Shown in pieces: positions 6,110-11,888 of a DNA stretch of 20,939 bases (positions within the stretch are counted from its first letter, which is position 1; each line of letters opens with the position of its first letter). The position numbers and the translations under genes were made by a program. The notes beneath the pieces are model-generated. The model was given only the letters and a program-made list of their open reading frames with translations, was not told where the DNA came from and did not search any database. The DNA is from an uncultured Oxalobacteraceae bacterium. GTDB lineage: Bacteria; Pseudomonadota; Gammaproteobacteria; Burkholderiales; Burkholderiaceae_D. The stretch is taken from assembly GCA_937996605.1 (NCBI GenBank), contig CALKVB010000426.1:1-20939 (forward strand). Reading direction: 5' to 3'.

Positions 6110-6592
6110 ATGGTCTCACACAAAAGTAAACCGATTCTCGGAACCATGGCATCTTCAGTGTTGCGCCAACAACCCACTTTCGGCGTCGTGGAGGTTGTGC
6201 ATGGTTCGAAGCGTCGTTTGTACCATCAGCGTTCCACACTTCCAAAGGCGAAACATCCCAAGGTTGAAGCGTCGGTTGTCGATTCGCGCACGCCCCCAAC
6301 AGGTTCTGCCAAACCAATGTCTCGGCCAAACGTTGAAGACGCGAAAGTCCAAGCAAGCATGTCGTACACATCGCCTTTGACAAGGTCGAAAGCAGCACCT
6401 GCCCCGTTTGTGCTGACATCTGAAAATTCCATCCAGTTTTCTCAGCAGTTCGAAGCAGCTATGGGCGGCCGTTTAATGGATCGTCAGAAGTTCCGGGAAG
6501 AATATCGGAAACTCATTCGAGCAAGGTTTCAGTCAAGCGCCGCTAACGGTTCGCTTCCTAAATCCTTTGATGCATGGCCTCAACGCCCGTGA
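6110..6592 (+). CDS. Hypothetical protein, 160 aa
   Basis: The frame is intact from ATG at 6110, or 148 aa from ATG at 6146 (MASSVLRQQP), to TGA at 6590-6592. The first 100 residues are rich in Ser, Pro, Thr, Lys and Arg and probably disordered. The last 60, from about SENSIQFSQQF to AWPQRP, are helix-prone with basic clusters (RQKFREEYRKLIRARF) and could bind nucleic acid or a partner. There is no membrane segment or cysteine pattern. A GC-rich stem-loop follows its stop directly, which supports a transcribed unit ending here. Its direction is opposite to both flanking genes. I do not recognise a family. Confidence 0.65.
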   Translation: MVSHKSKPILGTMASSVLRQQPTFGVVEVVHGSKRRLYHQRSTLPKAKHPKVEASVVDSRTPPTGSAKPMSRPNVEDAKVQASMSYTSPLTRSKAAPAPFVLTSENSIQFSQQFEAAMGGRLMDRQKFREEYRKLIRARFQSSAANGSLPKSFDAWPQRP

Positions 6593-6597
6593 CGCAC

Positions 6598-6616
6598 CCG
6601 CACCCGATACGGGCGG
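6598..6616 (+). terminator. GC-rich stem-loop after the 160-aa gene
   Basis: CCCG pairs with CGGG around ATA, extended by CCG with CGG after a CA bulge. It begins 6 nt after the TGA at 6592 and is the most GC-rich of the gene-end hairpins here, so probably stable. It is the likely 3'-end signal for the plus-strand gene and is separate from the hairpin at 6671 that serves the convergent gene. Confidence 0.55.
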
Positions 6617-6670
6617 CTGATTTTTATGTTTCTGCGCCGACGGATCATGCGTGTTGCCTCTGAATCAACC

Positions 6671-6688
6671 TTTCTGCGTTGTCAGAAA
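6671..6688 (-). terminator. Stem-loop after the 148-aa minus-strand gene
   Basis: TTTCTG and CAGAAA form a perfect 6-bp stem around a 6-nt loop, with two further G-U pairs possible on the minus strand. It lies 10 nt after the stop at 6698-6700. With the hairpin at 6598-6616, each of these two convergent genes has its own stem-loop in the shared gap. Confidence 0.55.
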
Positions 6689-6697
6689 AAGAACTGT

Positions 6698-7144
6698 TTA
6701 TTCTTCTTCCCAGTGTTTCCGATTGTACAAATGATCGATTTCTTCACGGACAACAGTGATAGAATCCTCAAGAATTTCGATCTCTTCCTGCGAAAGGTAT
6801 CGATATTTCTTTCGGGTCGGCACGATATTCTTAACGTGCTCCCACGTGTCAAGCCACACGCAGTCAACATACCAGTAGGTCACGACGGGCTTCCCAGTTA
6901 CCGCGTCGATGTTGGTTGGGTCGAGAATAGAAGACGGGCGAGGGAAAGAGAATGACGTACCCCAAGGCGTGTTCCGATATCCAAGTGCTCGCTGTTCAAC
7001 GCTTGATCCCGATAACACTCCAATACCTTTCAATCGCACGACAGGGCGGGATGCCTTTTCGTAAGTATCGGGCCAGAAGCTACGAAGTCCTTTGTCCTGA
7101 GGATGTGGCGCGCCGAACACAACGTTGAACGGAGCGGACGCCAT
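6698..7144 (-). CDS. Hypothetical protein, 148 aa, probably N-terminally truncated
   Basis: The secure frame runs from ATG at 7144 to TAA at 6698-6700. The first 60 residues are Pro/Gly/Phe-containing and loosely structured. The second half has aromatic motifs (VVTYWYVDCVWLDTWEHV), then a basic segment and a strongly acidic helix (YLSQEEIEILEDSITVVREE) ending HWEEE. No family is recognised. The start is doubtful: the same frame continues upstream as protein-like Pro-rich sequence without an ATG, and a fuller start may lie at 7396 if two one-base errors or mutations are allowed (see 7145-7396). A perfect hairpin follows the stop. The direction matches the endonuclease, polymerase and fibre genes to its right. 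Confidence 0.65.
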   Translation of the reverse strand: MASAPFNVVFGAPHPQDKGLRSFWPDTYEKASRPVVRLKGIGVLSGSSVEQRALGYRNTPWGTSFSFPRPSSILDPTNIDAVTGKPVVTYWYVDCVWLDTWEHVKNIVPTRKKYRYLSQEEIEILEDSITVVREEIDHLYNRKHWEEE

Positions 7145-7396
7145 TGAAGAAGGAAACGCTACATTGCTGATAGGGACCGAAGGTACAAATCTTGATACTG
7201 GAGGATCGGGTAGCGGAGGGTTGTTTGCAGCTGATCGAACGGGGTGCTTGGGTTGCTATATTTCAGGGGAACCAAATCACCTTTTTCCGACTGTAAACGG
7301 CGAAGCGAAAGAGACTGAACCACATACCAATGCTGGGCTCAAGGTTTTTTGTTTTGCCGCATCGGCGTATGAAAAGGGCTTTTTTTGTTCGTTCAT
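7145..7396 (-). other. Possible broken 5' extension of the 148-aa gene
   Basis: On the minus strand, ATG at 7396 begins MNEQKKPFSYADAAKQK and reads on to TGTVGK-type sequence. It is then interrupted by a TGA and a TAG before Pro-rich sequence (NNPPLPDPPVSRF) joins the 148-aa frame. Removing one base from the A run (7282-7286) and adding one to the C run (7241-7244) restores a continuous 233-residue frame without stops. The two ends are in the same frame, so the changes compensate. The competing reading is an intact 124-codon plus-strand frame (7125-7499), Gly-rich and Cys-rich. I favour the minus strand on composition, with low certainty. Confidence 0.35.
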
Positions 7397-7510
7397 TCAG
7401 CAATGCGCGCCAACCGTCAGATCGACTAGGCCGGCATACGTGGCTTCCAAGTTTTCTGTTAGATACATGTTACTGGTGATCGCAAAATTACTACGTTAGT
7501 TAGATGGTGA

Positions 7511-7524
7511 CTGATCGAAATCAG
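7511..7524. terminator. Perfect tetraloop hairpin
   Basis: CTGAT and ATCAG form a perfect 5-bp stem around CGAA. It lies 11 nt after the end of the plus-strand frame 7125-7499 and 41 nt beyond the minus-strand gene ending at 7565. Which transcript it would serve depends on which strand is coding to the left. Confidence 0.4.
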
Positions 7525-7536
7525 ATTCCGGTGGGT

Positions 7537-7552
7537 TATTCGTTGGCGAATA
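7537..7552. terminator. Perfect tetraloop hairpin
   Basis: TATTCG and CGAATA form a perfect 6-bp stem around TTGG (CCAA on the minus strand). It lies 12 nt downstream of the minus-strand stop at 7565-7567 and 5 nt from the alternative stop at 7558. It is a likely 3'-end signal of the small minus-strand gene to its right. Confidence 0.5.
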
Positions 7553-7564
7553 GAACATCAACTT

Positions 7565-7840
7565 TTATGCACGTCGAACAACACACATCCCATTGCTGCG
7601 CTGATGAATGATGGCCTTTTCAAAATCGTCATCATTCGTGCAGACAATCGAAAAAGAATGTATCCGCAACAGCATGCGATTGCAAAGTGCGACCAATTAC
7701 CGGCACCGCTTTGTCTTTTCAACGGCTTTCCCCGATGGCTTTCGCCACGGGCCGCAATCACCGCCTTTGGGCGGGTCGTTGACGCGTTTTGCCTCCACCG
7801 GAATGAAGACCCGATTTCCAGCATTGAAACGGCGTGCCAT
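7565..7840 (-). CDS. Small unknown protein, frame uncertain
   Basis: A minus-strand reading starts at ATG 7840 (MARRFNAGNRVFIPVEAKRV) and ends at TAA 7565-7567 with CVVRRA. A TAA splits this frame after codon 47. Between the halves a neighbouring frame reads VPVIGRTLQSHAVADTFF. One extra A near 7706 and one fewer T near 7648 would join all three parts into a 91-residue protein. The length 7840-7565 is an exact multiple of three, as compensating changes require. Alternatives are an intact 88-aa minus-strand frame (7824-7558) and an intact 127-aa plus-strand frame (7604-7987) that would overlap the endonuclease gene. A perfect hairpin downstream at 7537 favours a minus-strand gene. No family is recognised. 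Confidence 0.35.
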
Positions 7841-7893
7841 CGTGGCGTAACGGCCGCCCAATCTGCCGCGTGGGGTCTCGCACAATACTTAAA

Positions 7894-8679
7894 TCATCCC
7901 GAGCTAACCCAATCTTTCGTTCCGATCAAAGGGAACCAATCTTCAGGTGATCCGTCAGGCTTAAAACGCTTATCGATTTCCTTGTAACGAGCTGTAAATC
8001 CTTTTCTCGATTTCGTCCAGGTTTTGTTTTCCAACAGACTTCGAAAGTTGTTCGGTGTCATACCTACTTCCTCTGCCCCGCGAAAAACATTGGTAAACGT
8101 GACCCACTCCCCACCGTTCCACGATATTTCCACTTCTTTTAGGTACATTATTGGTTTCGATCTGTTTTTCATTTGCTCCTCCAGCGAAGCCAGCCGCAAG
8201 TTGGATAGGTGGTTGTCCGATGGGTCCCTATTACAATGATCTATTGTCTTATCCTTTGGAATTTCTCCAACGAATGCTTCCCACACCGCTCGATGTACCG
8301 AAAAACCTCTTCTTTTTCCACCTTTTAGCGTATGGTAGGTATACCAGTATCCACCTTTTTCAAATGGTGTTTTCAATAACAACGATTTTTTGCTTACGAC
8401 CATTGTTCCCGAAATGTTGATGATCTCATGGTCAATACTACGCACACTGGCCCACTGCGGCTTCCCATTCTTTTGGACGGTTAGTAGATGTTGCACAAGA
8501 GGTTCGCACGGACATTCAAGACACAAGTCCACGTATGGACACCAATCCGGATATTCGAACACGTATTTGCGCGTCAGTTGCACTGACAATGCGCGTTGAC
8601 GACTTCCAAAACGCGTCACAATATTACCTTCTTTTGGTTGTGTTTTGAACCCAGGACGTTCGCCTCCTTCGACGTACAA
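7894..8679 (-). CDS. HNH homing endonuclease next to the DNA polymerase gene
   Basis: This is an HNH endonuclease of about 261 aa. The central HNH_3 core spans 128-161: VHRAVWEAFVGEIPKDKTID, then HCNRDPSDNHLSNLRL, giving the Asp-His pair (147-148), Asn-His (156-157) and NL (160-161). Before it, WASVRSIDHEIINIS resembles the NUMOD4 lead-in. After it, a DNA-binding helix-turn-helix-like repeat (TNVFRGAEEVGMTPNNF) covers about 195-230. The frame has no ATG at its 5' end. The TTG at 8679 is a formal start, but the frame is open 11 codons higher (INARQATKEGYT). One base fewer in the AAA at 8715-8717 would join it to an ATG at 8728 (MSII), giving the most natural start. It lies directly downstream of an intron-free polymerase gene, so it is free-standing here. 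Confidence 0.85.
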   Translation of the reverse strand: MYVEGGERPGFKTQPKEGNIVTRFGSRQRALSVQLTRKYVFEYPDWCPYVDLCLECPCEPLVQHLLTVQKNGKPQWASVRSIDHEIINISGTMVVSKKSLLLKTPFEKGGYWYTYHTLKGGKRRGFSVHRAVWEAFVGEIPKDKTIDHCNRDPSDNHLSNLRLASLEEQMKNRSKPIMYLKEVEISWNGGEWVTFTNVFRGAEEVGMTPNNFRSLLENKTWTKSRKGFTARYKEIDKRFKPDGSPEDWFPLIGTKDWVSSG

Positions 8680-8860
8680 CGTATATCCTTCTTTTGTAGC
8701 TTGGCGTGCATTGATTTATGATCGACATTGAAGCGTTTTTGCACGTAAATGCTATGGAACTTTTAAAAGATCTTCGATCTTGCGTACAATTCTTATATCT
8801 CGTAAGTCTTTTTATTACGACATATTTGAAAGAATGACTCGTTTCCAAACGCATCCGAGC
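8680..8860. other. Gap between polymerase and endonuclease genes
   Basis: These 181 bp hold the probable true start of the endonuclease (ATG 8728) and two small inverted repeats. CGTTT/AAACG at 8840-8851 lies 9 nt after the polymerase stop, with CTCG/CGAG further out as a possible outer stem. AAGAT/ATCTT around CTTCG is at 8767-8781. The first is a candidate 3'-end signal for the polymerase. Nothing else is evident. Confidence 0.35.
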
Positions 8861-11830
8861 CTAAGACGTTGCAGGTTCCTTGCGCTTGACTCCCATCGGC
8901 AAAGCAAACAAACTCTGAATCCCATGGCTTCTCTGGTGAATGACGGCCTTGGCTTTTGCAAAGATCGGTTCAGGATTCACCACATCAAAGTGAAACATGA
9001 GAAGCTTGCGCAAGGGCTGTTCCAGTTGTTTCGTGAAATAATACTCCAGATCGATCTTGGCTTTAGGTGGAAGTGGAAACTTGGGATGATGACCTCTGGT
9101 GTACAATGGAGTGTTACCTCGCAGGACCACGTATGGGATTCGCTGAGGCCCGAGAGGGGAACCTTGATCTTTTTCCAAGTTTTCAGCAAGTTTTGTGTGC
9201 AGCTGTGTGGCTGCCTTGTACGCAGCCTTTCCTTTGTACAGCTTGGTGACGATGAGGTCCTCCATGGAAACGCGTCCGTGCGCCAAGTCCATTAAACGGG
9301 TTTCGAGAAGAGGTCTGATGTCTCGTATTTGATCATAGAGAATCATGTTGGTGATTTTGCTCAAGAGGCTTCGAGTGAAAGCACACCATTCACGCTTCTT
9401 GCTGGCCATGCCGGTGATTTTGATCTTGTCGACGATGGTCGGATTCTTTTCGTTCAGGGCAAGGCCTTGATAGAGCTTCTTGGATGGGTACATCATCATG
9501 CGCAGAATGAGGTTCTCAAAGTTGAGACAAATAGGATGCCTGAAAAGTGCGGTGCACTCAGCAGCCAACTTCTCATACACCAGATACAAAACTCCGAGAC
9601 GTTGCTGTTCGTAGGTCCACTTGTCAACCTCCAATGTTTTAAAATGCTCTCGAACCGTGTTCCATGAAAAAGGTGAACCGTGCTCCTTTTGTGCCCATTC
9701 ATTCATTTTGTAGCGATCTGCAGCGTACGCTACTACTTGCTCGATCGGGCCGTCACATAACGAAGCGACAGCGAAAAAGCTATCCGTGTCACCCCCGGCA
9801 GCTGGGATCGCGTAGTTTTTCCCGACGTGATGCACACAAGTTCGTTGCAAGTAACGTCCGATTGAAGTCGTCGAGTACATGAGTTCCTTGACGCAAAGCT
9901 TGCTGTCTGCCGAGCCTAATGAGCCATAGAGGGCATTCGATGTAACTTTTGCAGCAAGTTGTCTGGAATCCATGACAGCCTTCAAAAACGGGTCTTTCAC
10001 TTCCTTCATGGCGTTACGAATGGCGGTTCTCGTGTTAGTAAGCGTGGTTTGCATTTTGGGTAGCAGTCCTCCGGCTTGGGCGTAGACGACGGTCTCGCTG
10101 GAATTGATGGCTACGCGAAGGTATTGAACGTCTGGGAGGTCCAAGTACTTGGCATCGTAGACGAGATTGCTGGAGCAAACGCCGTAACCGCGTTCTATGG
10201 CGGGGTAAAGTGAGCTGAAGTCCAAGATTGCGATGGGCAAATGTTCATAAAATCCTGCAACAGGTGGTAAAACACTTCCACCTTCAAGTTCTCGTACGAT
10301 TTGTTTTGTCTTTTTCACCTTGGTTTTCACATAGAGTTTCTCCATTCGTTCATTGCTTTCCTGTCTGGCTTTGATATTCAACTCTAGTTCTGGTGGTTCG
10401 ACAAAGGTGGGAGGATGAGTTTGACTGTTGTACTTGAGCGGCTTGGAGGAGAGCATTTCACGATTCAAGTAGAATCCCTCGGCCCGACACCAGTTTTCGA
10501 TCATGTTGCCCAATCGCTGTTGCTGACCCTTGTTGCATGTGACACTCAAGTTGGTGTCAGTGACGGCTCCCAAGTTGGCCTGTTCGAGGCGCATACCCAT
10601 GTCTCGTTCCATCAGTCGAATCAATCGGACGTCTTGTTGAGCCATTTCGACAATTTTGGGTCGATCGACCGAGGACAGCATCCAACGGCTGATAGCATCA
10701 TTGTCCCACAAGAGGTTGGCCTTCTTTTCGGGTTCTTTGCGGATCTTCTTGCCGTACACGCAGCTTGCAGAATATAGATCATACAGTTCCAAGTTTCGTG
10801 GCTGAATTGGTTTGTTCATCCATAAGAGATTTCGGTCTTCGAATTCTCCCTTGTGTTCACCGCTTTGTCGGTCTTGCCGAACAGTGATACGAGCGCGACG
10901 ACCTAAAGACAAACTCACGCCATTCAAATCCATGCGCTTCTGGATATAGGCTAGTTCGTCACACACATCGGGATAGACAAACACTTCGTCGGGATCCATC
11001 GACGTAAAGTCTCGGGCAAATGCGCTGAGCAGTTCCGATTCCGAGGGAAAGGATAGGGCGCCCGGGGCATCGAAGAGGGCAAAGGTGATTTCACGGGCCG
11101 GATTGCATTCCATGTCATGGGCCCAACAATAGCACACCGAAATGCAGACGATGCGATCGCACGGTTCATCGAATCGAGGTACAAAGGCGAAGCGTTTTGA
11201 GAGCATGCCTTCACGGCTGACTGTTTTGATGCGGAGAAAAGCTTTGAGAGTGGAAGGGACACTAAAGGGAGTGGATCCGGTGTAGGGCTTGATGTGTTCT
11301 AACAGCACAGTAGCGGAAACACATGTGATCTTGTTTTGGCAGACTTCGGATAGGTTGGAGCATTGGATCCAGTCGTAGTATTTGAGTTTTTTCTGAAAGA
11401 GGAATTGGCAGGCCGGAGACCAATCGGAATGATAGGTGATGATTTCGTTGGATTTGAGTTTGTTGACCATGAAGTGATGTGACCCAACCGACGTTTTGAT
11501 GCGAATGAGTCGGTCTTGGCGGCCGTTGGTGAATCCCACAGCGGGTGTGGCGGTGACCACGTCGGCTTGATCCTTGCAAGGACGCTCAAAGGTTTCTTGG
11601 TACCACTCGTCGATCAAAGGTTGGAGCTGATCTACATCCTCGTGCTCCCATTCGTCGGGTGCTTTGACGTAGAACTCCATGCGAAAGTCGGGAACCTTGA
11701 TGGACACGGATTCGCCATTCAAAGTCACACCATAAATCCATAGCGCTTTGTCCTGGACACAGATCAGTTGAATGCTGAACACAAGCCCATTCGTTTTGGG
11801 CACATTGGGTAAGATGGAACGACGTAACAT
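8861..11830 (-). CDS. polB: Family B DNA polymerase, viral replicative type
   Basis: This is the replicative DNA polymerase, 989 aa, ATG at 11830, TAG at 8861. The palm motifs are complete: motif A is DFSSLYPAI (537-545), with catalytic D537 and Ala replacing the usual Ser. Motif B is KVTSNALYG (628-636). Motif C is GGDTDSFF (679-686), with D681 and D683 and Gly where Tyr is usual. YPSKKLY (781-787) is the KKRY-type motif, and GMASKKREW (807-815) matches the thumb region. The 3'-5' exonuclease looks degenerate. Exo I at 214-222 lacks a clear Asp-x-Glu (FAFVPRFDE). Exo II (YPDVCDELAYI, 286-296) keeps Asp but not the Asn. Exo III (EMAQQD) keeps Asp but not Tyr. Proofreading may be weak or absent, though only an alignment can settle this. 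No intein or intron is seen. It is codirectional with the three fibre genes upstream. Confidence 0.95.
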   Translation of the reverse strand: MLRRSILPNVPKTNGLVFSIQLICVQDKALWIYGVTLNGESVSIKVPDFRMEFYVKAPDEWEHEDVDQLQPLIDEWYQETFERPCKDQADVVTATPAVGFTNGRQDRLIRIKTSVGSHHFMVNKLKSNEIITYHSDWSPACQFLFQKKLKYYDWIQCSNLSEVCQNKITCVSATVLLEHIKPYTGSTPFSVPSTLKAFLRIKTVSREGMLSKRFAFVPRFDEPCDRIVCISVCYCWAHDMECNPAREITFALFDAPGALSFPSESELLSAFARDFTSMDPDEVFVYPDVCDELAYIQKRMDLNGVSLSLGRRARITVRQDRQSGEHKGEFEDRNLLWMNKPIQPRNLELYDLYSASCVYGKKIRKEPEKKANLLWDNDAISRWMLSSVDRPKIVEMAQQDVRLIRLMERDMGMRLEQANLGAVTDTNLSVTCNKGQQQRLGNMIENWCRAEGFYLNREMLSSKPLKYNSQTHPPTFVEPPELELNIKARQESNERMEKLYVKTKVKKTKQIVRELEGGSVLPPVAGFYEHLPIAILDFSSLYPAIERGYGVCSSNLVYDAKYLDLPDVQYLRVAINSSETVVYAQAGGLLPKMQTTLTNTRTAIRNAMKEVKDPFLKAVMDSRQLAAKVTSNALYGSLGSADSKLCVKELMYSTTSIGRYLQRTCVHHVGKNYAIPAAGGDTDSFFAVASLCDGPIEQVVAYAADRYKMNEWAQKEHGSPFSWNTVREHFKTLEVDKWTYEQQRLGVLYLVYEKLAAECTALFRHPICLNFENLILRMMMYPSKKLYQGLALNEKNPTIVDKIKITGMASKKREWCAFTRSLLSKITNMILYDQIRDIRPLLETRLMDLAHGRVSMEDLIVTKLYKGKAAYKAATQLHTKLAENLEKDQGSPLGPQRIPYVVLRGNTPLYTRGHHPKFPLPPKAKIDLEYYFTKQLEQPLRKLLMFHFDVVNPEPIFAKAKAVIHQRSHGIQSLFALPMGVKRKEPATS

Positions 11831-11888
11831 GATGAGTTGGAGCGAAATGTATTGAAATGATTCTTGAAACTGTAATCATATGAAACCA

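Noticed and set aside
5808..6419. Minus-strand frame of 203 codons
   Set aside because: It overlaps both the HNH gene and the opposite-strand 160-aa gene, with an Arg/Pro/Cys-rich composition typical of a shadow frame.
7125..7499. Intact plus-strand frame of 124 codons, Gly- and Cys-rich
   Set aside because: Its Gly-rich stretch mirrors the Pro-rich stretch on the minus strand, its Leu and Arg codons differ from those of the clear genes, and the opposite frame reads better. A hairpin after it keeps the question open.
7604..7987. Intact plus-strand frame of 127 codons
   Set aside because: It overlaps the conserved C-terminal end of the HNH endonuclease by 94 bp and is codon-aligned with the minus-strand frame, so part of its coding look can be a mirror effect. 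It is not excluded.
2089..8728. General reassignment of a stop codon as an explanation for broken frames
   Set aside because: TAA, TAG and TGA all end clear genes in this window, and most disruptions are frame changes rather than stops.
8861..11830. Possible intein or intron in the polymerase gene, because an endonuclease lies next to it
   Set aside because: The polymerase frame is continuous and its motifs are normally spaced, with no insertion near motifs A, B or C.
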